Below, in pieces: positions 1-10,832 of a stretch of 64,000 nt of DNA. Each line of letters begins with the position of its first letter. Positions within the stretch are counted from its first letter, which is position 1. The position numbers and the translations under genes are program-made. Origin of the DNA: Nectonema munidae (lineage: Eukaryota; Nematomorpha; Nectonematoida; Nectonematidae); contig JAUIRK010000153.1 in assembly GCA_030549495.1 (NCBI GenBank), forward strand, positions 1 through 64,000, given 5' to 3'. Below the pieces are notes generated by a model. That model was not told where the DNA came from and searched no databases. It saw only the letters and a program-made list of their open reading frames with translations.

Positions 1-102
1 TTCCTTCTGAATGACAGTTAAAAACACAAAAGATACGTGATCCAAATCGTACAGAACCAATGATCATGGGAATATAAAAAATATAAGAGAGAGAGAGAGA
101 GA

Positions 103-689
103 CTTGCGCAACATTATTTATACTTTCTTGATCCTTTCATTGGAGAAATTTTCAAAAACTGATATCACATAAGTTGCATGGGGGCACCATGCGGTACATA
201 GGAGTGTGGGCACGGCCCCTCATGCCCCAGCCTAGCTAGGTCACTGGAGAGAATAGAGCTGATGAGATAGGAGAGCTTAACAAGAGAAGAGGGCTTGAAT
301 GAAAGAAGAGAGCTTGAATGAGCTTGAGTGAATGATTGAGTTTTAGCAGAGAAAGCGGAAGAGAAAAACAGAAGAGAGAGAAAGAAAAATAGAATCACTG
401 TGACAGAAGATGAGAAAATCTAGTGGATCATCAACATGTGTTTGCTCAAAAATACTACAAAAAGGAGACACTGTGATAAACATTGCTTACTTATTGTGTG
501 CAATATTGAAGCAATGGATTATTATTATATAGCTCTTACGCATCGTCTGTAAAATATGTTCGATAGGAAAAATGCGATCATCATGCATGTTTTATAAACA
601 AGCAGCAACTCTTACTTATAGAAAATTATTGGGGGGGGGGGGGGGGGGGGAGGTTATTTTCGCCCCCCCCTCCCGGATGTGCACCCCTG
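103..689 (+). repeat. hAT-like non-autonomous repeat, right-hand part (family R)
   Basis: This stretch is closely similar to 10065-10718 and, inverted, to 43816-44420. It ends with GGATGTGCACCCCTG, the right terminus of a family whose full-length member (24927-27158) has CAT/CAGGGGCGCACATCC-type inverted ends and an 8-bp target duplication. It contains a run of 20 G at 631-650. It interrupts LINE A, whose reverse transcriptase reading resumes at about 690. The left end is not identifiable; a (GA)n tract precedes it. No coding region is visible. Confidence 0.65.
631..650 (+). repeat. Poly-G tract (20 G)
   Basis: Twenty consecutive G lie next to a C-rich segment within family R. A similar G run occurs in the MITE at 2551-2572, and there are G/C runs at 10650-10700 and 49391-49406. 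In AT-rich DNA such runs are conspicuous and could form G-quadruplexes. Their length may also be affected by sequencing error. Confidence 0.9.
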
Positions 690-2949
690 TTTTCGATTGA
701 CAGAATTTGCGAGTACTTTCCATTAATATGAACTTTCTGTTCTCTATTATTAAGATAAGAAGCAAAAAATCAGAGTGAACTTTGACTCAATTTATACTGA
801 TAAAGATTTTTAAGGATAGTTTAATGTGATACCTTATCAAAAACCTTAGAAAGATCGAAAGAAAAGAGCACACAGTCATCCCTCTTTTCTACGATTTCTA
901 TAATTTTCTGCATCAAAAACGAATGAAAATATTCTGTTGAATAACAATCTCGATAACCAAACTGATAATCGCTCAAATAATTTAAGGATGTGATATGAGA
1001 TTTCAGATGAATGTGTATATGTTTTTCGAAGATTTTGGAAAGAGTTGAAATTATTGAGATAGGCCTATAGTTGGTTATGCAGCTTTTGTCTTTGCTTTTG
1101 TATATTGGTACAACTTTGTATAACTTAAGTACATCTGGAAAAAGACACTTCACCAACGATCACTACATTTATCATATTTAATAAGCTTTATATGATTCAT
1201 TGAAATTTCATAAATGTCAACTGTTGCGTTTTTTTGAAAACTATCTATAATAAACAGTATTACTTCACTGTTACACTTACCAAACTCAAAAGATCCTGTA
1301 TCATGAAAGTTTGAAAAAGAAGGCTCTTCATAATTTAAATTGTGTATGGAAGCAAAGGTTTGATTATATTTATTTGCTATTTCACTATCACCAAGATTCC
1401 TACCACCTTCCTTGATAGATATTTTTTGTCAGGGTTGCTTTTTAAAATTTATTGATGTTGGACCACCCCTTTTGTGTAGATGTACAAGCAGAAAAAACAT
1501 TGAAAGAATAGTTCTTTTTTAACTCTCTTATCTTATATTTTAACGCAATGTATTTGCATTATGTTACATCATCTTTTTTTAACTTCAGCTTTCGAAAAGT
1601 TTTATCTCGCTTTTTAATCATCGCTAGAATTTCCGTATTTATCCACGAATAAATACGTATTTTTATTTATTTCTCTTCTTACTCAAAATAGAGGTACATG
1701 ATTTAACTATATTTGATATTTCCAAATTAAAACAATTTCAATAAAATGCTCGGATCATCGTTACTCATTTCTATCATAGATATCCAATCTTTCTTGGCAG
1801 ATTTCGATAAAAAAAGTCACAATCAAAATTTTCAAAGTAAAATTTTCCTCAGTTTTCTCACTATTAATATTTATTGATAGAAGGATTGGCACATGATCAG
1901 AAAAACTGGTTATGCAGTTATAACATTGATATTCAACAGTATGATTGTCTAAGAAAAAATGATCAATCAGAGTATTTGATATGAGACGAGTTGGCAAAGT
2001 AATTACCAGGACTAAAGAACATGAAACAAGTAAATTATAAAATTTGCTGAGAGAACATGTATCCAATTTGAACAAATCATAATTAAAATCGCCACAAAAA
2101 AGATTAATCTGGCTTTTTTTTCAAACTAAAGGGCAATTCTTCAAAAAAAAACCAAGAAACTTTTCGACATGCCCTTTATCCAAAGATGGAAGCCTATAAA
2201 TACTATGAAAACTAAGTTCTTTATTATCGCCCAGAGAATTATGTTTTCGTACTCAAAAGAGTTTTCATAAAAATTATTACAACCCATTTTGAATTTGATG
2301 TCATTTTTAACAAACAAGAAAGCCCCCTTGTTTGGATGCCTTTCTAGGAATGTTCACTGTTTTGTAATTTGGTATATTAAAAAAATCATCGTTTTTGTCT
2401 AACCAGGTTTCCTGTACACATATAAATGATATAGACTCGGTCATGTACTTAGACAAAGGTTCCAAAAAGACCTCTAATTCATCAAACTTACTTCTTAATG
2501 ATTGTGTGTTAATACTTAGGGGTCGTTCACAATTGACGTCAACTAAAACTGGGGGGGGGGGGGGGGGGGGGGTATCCAAAGTTGACATAAGTCGATTTTG
2601 TTAAGTGATGATATATCTAAAAGTTGACATGAGGGGGGGGGGGGTTGAAATTTTTCAAAAAAAAAGGTTGACGTCAATTGTGAACCCCTATGATATTCAT
2701 ACAAAACAGATCAATTAGCATAGAATTCAAGTAAAAATTTTGTGAACCTCTCAAGTCACCACTTATAGTATCAAAGTCAATGTTTTTTAACAGAAAATTC
2801 TTACTTTTGTCAGTCATATGTTTGGGTGATACTCTTTATATGCTCAAACTCTTTCTTAACAGAAGGACAGTTGAAATCTATGGCAGAATGGGGCAAAGTA
2901 TTTTCTCCGTTTTTTTCACATGTGACACACTTATACTTAGAAGGGGTAT
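690..2949 (-). pseudogene. LINE A: end of ORF1, then ORF2 endonuclease and partial reverse transcriptase
   Basis: From 2949 to about 2770 (minus) lies the ORF1 C-terminal cysteine cluster (KCVTC, then NCPSVKKEFEHIKSI), matching the end of LINE D ORF1. ORF2 follows: the endonuclease start SINTQSLRSKFDELEVFL with the catalytic-type CVQETW at 2588-2310, its end (TLIDHFF, SDHVPILLS) at 2075-1850, and reverse transcriptase blocks at 1156-690 (YKVVPIYKSKDK, NYRPISIISTLSKIFEK, FSFDLSKVFDKVSH, SYLNNREQKVHING). The catalytic YADD region lies beyond the insertion at 690. There are multiple frame breaks. The assignment is firm for the family class; the clade (jockey versus CR1/L2) is inferred. Confidence 0.85.
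2519..2688. mobile_element. Tc1/mariner-type MITE, 170 bp, TA target duplication
   Basis: The inverted ends read GGGGTCGTTCACAATTGACG at the left and its near-perfect reverse complement at the right, and TA lies on each side (2517-2518, 2689-2690). The interior is mostly G runs plus a short AT segment. A second copy lies at 59811-59986, also flanked by TA. Removing this copy together with one TA rejoins the LINE A endonuclease in frame, so its borders are exact. There is no coding capacity; it must be moved by a transposase encoded elsewhere. Confidence 0.88.
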
Positions 2950-3184
2950 CCTTCGCAAAACGAACGATTATGCTATAGCATGCATTACGGGCCTATGGTA
3001 TTTTACTCCATAGATTTTTTGTATTATGCATGTGAGTGTTGTGTTGTGTGTGTATTATAGTATGTGTGTTTGTGTATTTATAGTGAATGTGAAAATACGA
3101 CATACAACATATCTACAGAGAAACTCCTCTTTGCGTATGAAACACAATCTTTACTTTTTCCTAATATTTCTTGAGAGATGCGAG

Positions 3185-3491
3185 CAGGGCCGGCCTTAGT
3201 GATTGCGGGGCCCAATGCGAAAAATTTTTGCGGGGCCTAGCATGAGCGAAAAGCAATTAAAAAATACATAAAATTTATTTTATCTTTTTAACTAAAAAAT
3301 CAAATTAGCTTTATTTTGCGAACTTTGCAAATTTAATTTTTAAAAATATTATAATTAAATAAGTTGTTATTTATTAAAGTAAAAACATATATGCTTTTAT
3401 AAAAGTTATCAAAACATAATATTGCGGGGCCTAAAAAGAGCGCGGGGCCCAATGCGGCCGCATCGGTCGCAGTGCCTTAAGGCCAGCCCTG
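3185..3491. mobile_element. hAT-type MITE, 307 bp, perfect 8-bp target duplication
   Basis: The inverted ends are CAGGGCCGGCCTTA at the left and TAAGGCCAGCCCTG at the right. Both sides carry the exact duplication GATGCGAG (3177-3184 and 3492-3499). An 8-bp duplication and CAG...CTG ends are the hallmark of hAT transposition. The interior is AT-rich with GGGGCCCAATGCG words near both ends and no coding capacity. It sits upstream of the piggyBac A transposase start, so it inserted after that element. Confidence 0.92.
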
Positions 3492-4112
3492 GATGCGAGT
3501 ACAGCATAAACAAATATCGGCAATATATTATTTGACAGATGCAAAAGCAGAAAATAATAGAAATGTTTGTGATCATGTGAGGAGGCGAAGAAGGATATTG
3601 AACATAATAATTATCATTTGTGGCATCATTTTACAATCTTTTGTTCCTCGAATAAAATTATCCTTATTTTATTCACTTGTTATTGTATTGAATCACCCTG
3701 AGTTTTTCATGCAGTCTGATAGCAGTTCCTCCTTGAATGAAGAATCGTCTGATTTTAGTTTTTTTGAAGAGACTATATCAGCCCAAGTAGTTTAAGCTCG
3801 GAAGAGTTCGACGAAAATCTCACTTCTGTAGATAACGTCAAAAACAGTCGGGAACCTCTTGTTGATACAAGAGGTAGACCTTTTACCGAAAACATCAGAA
3901 ATAGAGGTTTTTCGCCTTCTGGGCCTAAAAGCCTTGCCTTGGGAGAAAAAAACATACTCAAATTTTTTTACCTGTTTTTCACTTCGGAACTTGTTCAGCA
4001 AATATATTCACAATCAAAGTTGAAAATGGAGTTGAATTACCAGTAAATTTTTTTATGATTTTCTATCATATTTCTTATATATGCATGCATTGTGTACGGA
4101 CCTGTATGTATG

Positions 4113-4692
4113 AATGAATTCGAGTCAAAACTCCCCAAACCAAAACGCCCGAAAACCAAAATGCCCGATAACAAAACACCCGATACAAGAACGTCTGAAA
4201 CATGAATTTACAAAAAATATTTTAAAATTTAAGATTTTTTCTTCTATCTACGCTTTTTTCCAATTATTATCTTATATATTTTTCTAAGAATACGTTAAAT
4301 TTAACACTTTCTTGTTTCACTTGCATAAAAAACAGATACAAGATTCCTAATTTATCGATCTCATCGAATCGAACTACTACTGAAATTTTGAACCAAAATC
4401 AGAAATTATTTATATTCTTGTTTTCCTGTTTAAATTAGTCACATCTTTTCTGGCTTCAAACTAATTTTCGGTTTAAATTGGTAGTTTAAATGTTTTTCAA
4501 ACCAAAGAAATAATGTATTTTTTATGATCACTTCTTTCAAGCCAAATTGATCACTATCATTTGGTGTCAAATCGACCGCTTTGAAAACTGTCCAAATAAA
4601 CTTCAAAAAATAGTAACGCCTGAATTATTATTTTCGGGCGTTTTGGTATCGGGCATTTTGGTTTTCGTCATCGGACGTTTTGACCAGGCACC
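4113..4692. mobile_element. Foldback-like element, 580 bp, arms built of GCCCGA words
   Basis: The two arms are inverted and each is made of short near-repeats of the type CCAAAACGCCCGAAAACCAAAATGCCCGATA. The right arm reads TTTTCGGGCGTTTTGG...TTTTGACCAGGCACC. The likely 9-bp target duplication GTATGTATG flanks it (4104-4112, 4693-4701), though that sequence is itself low in complexity. It lies inside the intron of the piggyBac A transposase. It resembles the 586-bp element at 25171-25756 in size and design. No coding capacity. Confidence 0.7.
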
Positions 4693-4710
4693 GTATGTAT
4701 GTATATGTGC

Positions 4711-5140
4711 AGTAACGTAGCCAGAAATTTATATTTGGAGTGGCCAAATGGGGCACTAATATACATGCTTACCTACTGGCTTTTTCTGAAATTAAAGCAT
4801 CATATGGTGCTTATAACAACTCTTCTCTTTGTGTTTATAAGTTTTCTCTACTTGTGTCCTATTCTTTGTTTAGATTTTATCATGGTTATTTCTTATCTTC
4901 GTTTCTCATAGCAAAGAGAAATTTTTTATTGTAAATTTACTTTCTTTTTACAGGATCTTAACAAAGTTAATAGTTTGATCTTTACCGTCAATGATATCAA
5001 TAATTTTTCTGTATTTTGATTTTATTTGCTTTATATTGTTCGTATAAGCCCATTGTCAAAAATTAATTCATTATTTCATTTTAATTTGTAAATTTCAATT
5101 TTTTAATGGTGGGGCCCATAACTTCGAACCCAAGTGCCCC
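4711..5140 (+). repeat. Probable hAT-like repeat fragment in the piggyBac A intron
   Basis: The stretch opens with CAGTAACGTAGCCAG and a GGCCAAATGGGGCAC segment, and closes with GGTGGGGCCCATAACTTCG and AAGTGCCCCATTG. These words are typical of non-autonomous hAT-like repeats ending in CAG..GTAGCC. No clean inverted ends or target duplication could be defined, and a (TG)n tract follows at 5141-5182. This is inference from end words only. Confidence 0.3.
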
Positions 5141-7081
5141 ATTGTGTGTGTGTGTGTGCGTGTGTATGTGCGTGTGTGTGTGTGCTTGTTTTTCAGTGTA
5201 GCATGTTTATATTTTCGTCAAACTTTAAGAAAAACAAATCCTAAATATCCCTACTTGAGCCATTGCTGTGAAACTTTCTTGCCTCATCATTTATTGTCCT
5301 ATTTTGCTTCTCTTCTACACATTGGGCAATCCTGCGACCAAAAAATGAAAATTTCGTCACTTTTCAGTGAGGAATGTGGAACACCTTTCTTGAAAGCTTC
5401 AATTGGAAGGGATATGTTCATCTTGGTGCATTCTTTCTTGACTTTTGACGATAAAAGAGAGAGAAATTTGAATGACAAACTTTCTGCTGTAAGAATTTTG
5501 CACAATCATTTTAACGATGTTTGCTCCAAGTATTGGACACCGAACACATCAGTCACTATTGACGAACAATTGGTTTCCTTCAAAGGCGGGTGTAACTTCA
5601 AAATTTACGATCCTAAAAAGCCTGGACACTATGGAATAAAATTTTATCATCTCAACGATGCCGAAAGTTTTTATTTATTAAGTCCGGGAATTTACGTGTC
5701 AGGCTTGGAAGATCGAAGTTATTCTCACTCTGCTCAACTATCGTCAAAAGGCTTGTATTAAATTCAAATTTACCTGACGGCAGTGGCATTTTTATGGATC
5801 GTTTTTTACGTCTCATGAAATTGCAAAATGGGCACTTAGTAGAAATTTTACCATCTGTGAAATAGTTATGGCATCAAGAAGATTTGATCTTCTTCAAGAT
5901 TCTACAGTCAGCGTACTTAAAAAGTCTTCGGTTGAACGAATGTGATTCTCGCATCATTTATTATAGAGAGGCTTCCTTATCTGCATATATTCCAAAAAAG
6001 CACGCCAAGGGAAACTTTAAGATTGCCTACATTCTTTCCTCCCAACACAGAAAGAAGGTAGAAACAAGTTCTATCTCCTGCAAACCAGAACCTTTGCTTG
6101 AATATAATAAATTCAAAAGTGGCGTTGATGTGAGGAACAGAATGCTCAAACAGTATAGAAGCATATAAACCCTGCAGAAGATGGACAAGGTGTATGTTTA
6201 GCAACTACCTTGTTATCGCATGCCTCAATTCTTTCATCATTTGCCCAGTTCAATGCTCCTGAAGAATTTCCATCTGTGAGAAGTAGTGGAAGGAAAGTCT
6301 TCATAAAAAAACTTTCTCTACTTCTCAGCGAAGAATCAATGAAATTGAGGGCTGTAGCCTCCAACATGAACTTGAAAACAATGACACTCTTGAGCTATTA
6401 CAGGTTTTCTCCAAACTTTGCGCCACAAACTACAAATTTCTAGCATTCTGTTCTTTGTGTCTACCCAAAAAAGTAGAACAAGAAAATGCAAAAAATGTTT
6501 TTATCAATATGTAAGAATCATTCAGACTTTTTTTGTCATAATTGTACATAAACTTCTGCTTGTACATAAATTTGTGGTTCTTTTTAAAAGCTCTACTAAT
6601 AAATTTTATAAAAAGTGATTATTGTATTTTTTGATTTGTATAAATGTATATAATCAGAATGTAAAACATCAACCCAAAAAGATTTTTTTGCTATTTTACA
6701 TGTCTAAATATGTTTGTTTATTGGAAATAAGAAAACTGGTAAGATAAAAAAATATTTTCTTGCAAAGATAATATTGAAAAACAAAATAAATGATAGCTAA
6801 ACTTTTTGAATGAAAAAAAAAGATAATCTTTGAAGTTCATAAAACAATAAACATAATTTTCAAAGAATTGACACAGAAACAAAGTAGCAAATCTGATGTG
6901 TATTTCGCTATATAAGAACAAAAATAAAGGAATTATTTTAGTTAAACTTGTTTTTCAGAAAGTAGAGATTTAATTGAAAATTTACATATATTTTTTGAAT
7001 TTTACATAATGGGAAAATTTTTTGTAATTTGCTTTTGAAAATATGTGTGGAGTAAATTACCATAGGCCCGTAGTGCGAAGG

Positions 7082-8043
7082 TAGTGCAGGTATCGGATTT
7101 ATGAGAGGATGAGCAATACTTACATACTGTGTCTTTTCTACAATGTGAAGTAGTGTGGGCAAAAAGCAAGCAGTTTCCACACTGTATATGAGAGAAAAAG
7201 GGCTTACATCTAACAACTTGCATTTCGAAGAAGAAAGAGAAATCATGCTTTTTAATATATGAAAAAATTTCTGGGGTGACTTTTAACACAACAACTTTTA
7301 TCCCATTATGGATTTCTTTAGAAAAAAGAAGCTGTAAAACTTTATCTTGATCAACAAGTTGTTTAAGCTCTTCATTTTTAGTTAAAATTGACGAGATAAT
7401 CGAGTCATTGGGGATTTGTGATGAAAGAACAAAAGATAATTGTGACAATAAAACTTTAGTTCGGATTGCTTTCAAACAATTATCTTGCTTCAGTAAGTTT
7501 TCTGCTTTAACTAAATTATCTTTGTCTGGGAAACGAAGTCTAAATGATTTTTAGATGGGCTGTTAGACACAACTTTAACATCTTTAAGAATTGAAGTTGT
7601 TCTCTTCGTCAATTCACCAATTTCCAAAGTGTCGGATCTAACATAAAGTGTATTTTCTTTTTTGATTCTGGGACTTTTTACTACTTCAGCATAGGTTGGC
7701 ATTGAATGAGAAGGTATTGAGTAACTTTCGTCAGGAATTGCATTAATCAATTTTAAAGACACGATTATTTCATTTTGTTCTTTCATTTGAGATTTCAAAC
7801 TATTAATGAAATTAACAAGTTTACTTAATATATCATTTTTTTATCTTTCTTCATGTCATCAGATCGACAATTTAAGCAGTGCCACTTGATACCTTGAGAA
7901 CTGTACTTGTCAACAATTTTAAAAAGAGAACTATCAAATTTTTGACATCTATAACAGACCCAGCTTAAACAACAATAACATTTAACCAAGTGTGAAGAAA
8001 TCTCACAACAATTTTCGCAATTCCAAATTTCTTCTTCTGTCAT
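7082..8043 (-). pseudogene. LINE A ORF1: PHD-like finger, coil, zinc knuckle (5' part)
   Basis: The minus-strand reading begins at the ATG at 8043 with a cysteine/histidine cluster: WNCENC, then KCYCC, then VCYRC, then KWHCLNC. The spacing is that of a PHD/RING-type finger and unlike the CCHC knuckles further on. A Ser/Lys-rich linker (TYAEVVKSPRIKKENTLYVR, near 7650) matches TLYTDAVKSKKNILYVK in LINE D ORF1. The zinc-knuckle block (IQCGNCLLFAHTTSHC, CKYCSSSHKSDTC) ends at the piggyBac border. Two or three frame changes are present. ORF1 proteins of this type bind the LINE RNA. Confidence 0.78.
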
Positions 8044-8089
8044 TAAAAAACAGCCATGCGTAACTTAATCTAATATGAGAATATATATG

Positions 8090-9150
8090 CACATGGAAGT
8101 GTCTGCCAAACTGTATTTGTTCAACATTCCTCATTTAAGCGGAATTTTCTACCAGTGTTTGCATTTGCTCGATGTCTCTAATGGGATGGAACAGACAACT
8201 TTGAGAAACAATGTTTTAGATAAATAAAAAGATAAAAACTCATTTAACATAATAAAAATTACGAAAACTTTTCAAATGTAAAAAACTAATAATTAGAAAA
8301 AAGAAAAACGTCAAAAAATCCTACTTAGTTTTAAAATCTTACACTGTTTGAAGTTACAAGGCAAGAAACTTTCACAGGCCTTTCAATTTGAATTGAGTTT
8401 CATGAAATGATTTTATTCTCACCAATTTTAACTTTTAATATCATACAAATTAAAAGTAAATAAAGTTGAATAAAATTTAATTACGGATAAAAATATTAAT
8501 TATAATGATAGATTTATGAGATAGATGGGACAAATTGGGCTGCCATTATCTTGTGTAAACTTTTTATAGATATGTGTTATTTTCAAAGCTTTCCCTTAGG
8601 TTCATTATTTTTCGTTGATATTTTTTATATTGTGACTTTTGATATCTTTTCAACTTTCTGTCTGAAATTAATCTCACCTAAAAATCAAGAATTAATAAGG
8701 TTTTCGAGTTTTAAATAACTTACATGTAGACTAAAAATGAGCGCTTCTTGATAAATCATTTGAATGACTGAGTAGAGGTTTTTTTGACACTTAACTTTTC
8801 TATTAAAGCGATTGTGCCAACGCTACACGTCGTTGTTTGTTCTGATTGGATTTTTGTGTACGGACCAAGTAGAAGAGTCCCATGTAGTATTCATCAACCA
8901 GGTTTTCTATATATAATCACACAAACTTTGAGTTGAGGTTGTTGTGGCTCTACTTTTAATTTCACTAAACAGAAAACTAAAAGACCAAATTTCACAAGTT
9001 TTAAAAAAAGGTATATTTCTTATACCGGTACTTTCCTGTTTTGGCCCTGCAACTAATTTTTTCAATTTTCTGTTTCATAAATGTTCCATAAATAATTCCA
9101 TAAATGAATAATTAATCGCCTGCTTATTAATCGTCTGGTTAATAAAAACA
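8090..9150. other. AT-rich stretch without recognisable features
   Basis: No open frame of useful length, repeat structure or known element end was found. It may include the 5' untranslated part of LINE A near 8050-8100, but no promoter or border could be recognised. Confidence 0.5.
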
Positions 9151-9171
9151 ATCTTATAAATGAACAATTTA

Positions 9172-9525
9172 AAATCCATTCGTAAACTTGTCAATGAAGA
9201 GAAATGCATCATTTATCTACAAGAGGTTAGAATCGTGCAGTTGAAGCAAAAATGTGCAAATGGACACTCAATGAAGTTAGTTTTTTGAGGAGGAAGGAAG
9301 AATCGTTGGTGTTGTTACAAAAAGGCTGTAGAGAAGAGAAAGGAGTACCAACAAATAATTGGTTTGCTGCTTCATGGCTGTTTTATGAGCATATAATTAC
9401 CTTCATTTATTCATGGGCGTATTAACTGACTTCAATAAAATATTAGGAGAGAGAACTTGGAATGAATAAAAACACAACGGTTGACTGGAACAATGACATC
9501 AGAGAGGTATATCTTTGGAAGCTTC
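9172..9525 (+). pseudogene. Merlin (IS1016-like) transposase N-terminal fragment
   Basis: Two plus-strand frames together show the order expected of a Merlin transposase N-terminus. First come IRKLVNEEKCIIYLQEVRIV and C.NGHSMKL (zinc-binding part), then RWCCYKK. After a frame change come NNWFAASWLFYEHIITFIYS and NTTVDWNNDIREV. The WF..S...I..FIY.WA and TVDW....REV motifs are characteristic of the IS1016/Merlin group. A stop and at least one frame change are present, and the catalytic core is absent: the sequence is cut by the foldback-bearing repeat at about 9530. It is a relic of a DNA transposon. Confidence 0.65.
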
Positions 9526-9568
9526 TTAAGTAGCCAACCCTTATAATTAAAAAATTTTTTAAACTAAC

Positions 9569-9796
9569 GGTCGACAGACACTTCGCCCCCTGACAAATAG
9601 TCTCATAGGCTATTAGTTTCATTCATCTTTGCTTATTATATGTGTAAAATTATTAAAAAAATTTATATTCTTGTTTATTTTATTTCTTAATTTTTTAGAA
9701 TTGTCCATGGGACGAACTGTCTTATGAAAATAATGGGGTGAATTGTCCAAGGGACGAACTGTCTTATGAAAATAATGGGGCGAAATGTCCGAGGAC
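9569..9796. mobile_element. Foldback-like element, 228 bp, TTCGCCCC family, 9-bp duplication
   Basis: The left end GGTCGACAGACACTTCGCCCC is inverted at the right as GGGGCGAAATGTCCGAGGAC. The duplication TAAACTAAC flanks it (9560-9568, 9797-9805). The minus-strand stretch at 48206-48250 holds the same host repeat without the insert (TTTAAACTAGCATAAATC), an empty site that confirms the borders. The right arm contains about two units of a 42-bp repeat (GAATTGTCC..GGGACGAACTGTCTTATG). A larger copy with more units is at 26666-27025. Confidence 0.82.
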
Positions 9797-10718
9797 TAAA
9801 CTAACATAAATCAAAGTATACGAGAAAAGAAAATTATTGCGTTTTTTTGAATATTAAAGTTTTCAAATGTTACAAAATGTAGCAAACGTAGCGATAAAGA
9901 TTGTGACTTTTGTTGAAAAAAAATTCTTAGCGTGAGTCTAACAATATTCATTGATATACAATCGTAACGATTGAAAACTATTTTAATTTAACTCTAAATG
10001 AAAATTATACAGAAGCAGTGGTGTAGCCAAAAAAAAAGTTGTTAGAAGGGGTACAATTTAAAAACAAAAAACTTGCGCAACATTATTTATACTTTCTTGA
10101 CCCTTTCATTGGAGAAATTTTTAAAAACTGATATCGCATAAGATGCATGGGGGCAACATGCGGTACATATGAGTGTGGGCCCCTCATGCCCCAGCCTAGC
10201 TATGTCACTGGAGAGAAGAGCTGAAGATAGGACAGCTTAACAAGAGAAGAGAGCTTGAATGAAGGAAGAGAGCTTGAAGGAGCTTGAGTGAATGATTGAG
10301 TTTTAGCAGAGAAAGCGGAAGAGAAAAACAGAGGAGAGAGAAAGAGAAATAGAATCATCACTGTGACAGAAGAGAAAATCTAGTGGATCATCAACATGTG
10401 TTTGCTCAAAAATACAACAAAGAGGAGACACTGTGATAAACATTGCTTACTTATTGTGTGCATATTGAAGCAATGGATTATTATTACTATATAGCTCTCA
10501 CGCATCGTCTGTAAAATATGTTCGATAGGAATTTCAGAGCAGCTTAGCATGCTGTTTGATTGATTCGAAAGTCTGCATACATGTTTTATAAACAAGCAAC
10601 AACTCTTACTTATAGAAAATTATTGGGGGGCGAAGGTCATTTTCGCCCCCCCCCCCCCTCCCCGCTGAAAACACATGGGGGGGGGGGGGGCGGTCGTCCC
10701 CCCGGATGTGCGCCCCTG
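9797..10718 (+). repeat. hAT-like repeat family R, right-hand portion
   Basis: From ATAAATCAAAGTATACGAG on, the stretch matches the inverted copy at 43816-44640 and, after position 10065, the copy at 103-689. It ends with GGATGTGCGCCCCTG at 10704-10718. An internal CAGTGGTGTAGCC at 10016 may mark an inner element border. G/C runs lie at 10640-10700. The foldback at 9569-9796 sits in its left part. No transposase is encoded. Confidence 0.65.
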
Positions 10719-10832
10719 GTACACAAACAAGAAAGCTAGAACTTCAAAATAAAAAAGTTTTATAACATATTTTTATTAAAGATAAAAAACAAATAATAAA
10801 AACCCTATTTACAGAAAAGACATAATTCTTTT

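Larger units (their letters stand above)
3709..6556 (+). pseudogene. piggyBac copy A transposase, two exons, broken
   Basis: Exon 1 starts at the ATG at 3709 (MQSDSSSSLNEESS, acidic/Ser-rich N-terminus, then VDTRGRPFTENIRN) and ends at 4042 before GTAAAT. Exon 2 starts at 5230 after TTTAAG. This is the same position and phase as the intron of copy D (61327-62483). The DDE core is recognisable: TIDEQLVSFKGGCNFKIYDP near 5560, FTSHEIAKW near 5812, YNKFKSGVDVRNRM near 6110, and a degraded cysteine-rich C-terminus (RTRKCKKC) near 6480. At least four frame disruptions are present, for example near 3795, 5755 and 6165. The protein cannot be made. Confidence 0.85.
2950..7081 (+). mobile_element. piggyBac copy A, inserted in LINE A
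   Basis: The ends are inverted copies: CCTTCGCA...ACGGGCCTATGG.ATTTTACTCC at 2950-3013 and its reverse complement at 7045-7081. The left end aligns with the left end of piggyBac D at 60609 (CCTTGGCTATACGCACGAAT, then CTATAGCA, then TATGG.A.TTTACTCCATAG). Between them lies a broken transposase gene of the same lineage as D, carrying its own later insertions (hAT MITE 3185-3491, foldback 4113-4692). LINE A ORF1 reads up to 7082 on one side and resumes at 2949 on the other. The expected TTAA duplication is not preserved: the flanks are GTAT and TAGT. Confidence 0.8.
690..8043 (-). mobile_element. LINE A, jockey/CR1-like non-LTR retrotransposon, minus strand, cut by later insertions
   Basis: Read on the minus strand from 8043 downwards, the stretch carries ORF1 (zinc fingers) and then ORF2 (endonuclease, then reverse transcriptase). 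The order is colinear with LINEs C and D in this window. It is interrupted by a piggyBac at 2950-7081, a TA-flanked MITE at 2519-2688, and a hAT-like repeat that cuts the reverse transcriptase at 690. The 3' end is not in the window. Several stops and frame changes make it inactive. The nesting gives a relative age: the LINE is older than all three insertions. Confidence 0.85.

Noticed and set aside
5144-5229. The start of the frame at 5144 as a real N-terminus
   Set aside because: It begins in a (TG)n microsatellite and intron sequence; the coding part starts at the acceptor at 5230.
2946-7085. A TTAA target duplication for piggyBac copy A
   Set aside because: The bases next to the two CCTTCGCA ends are GTAT and TAGT; the duplication is either decayed or the exact ends are slightly misplaced.
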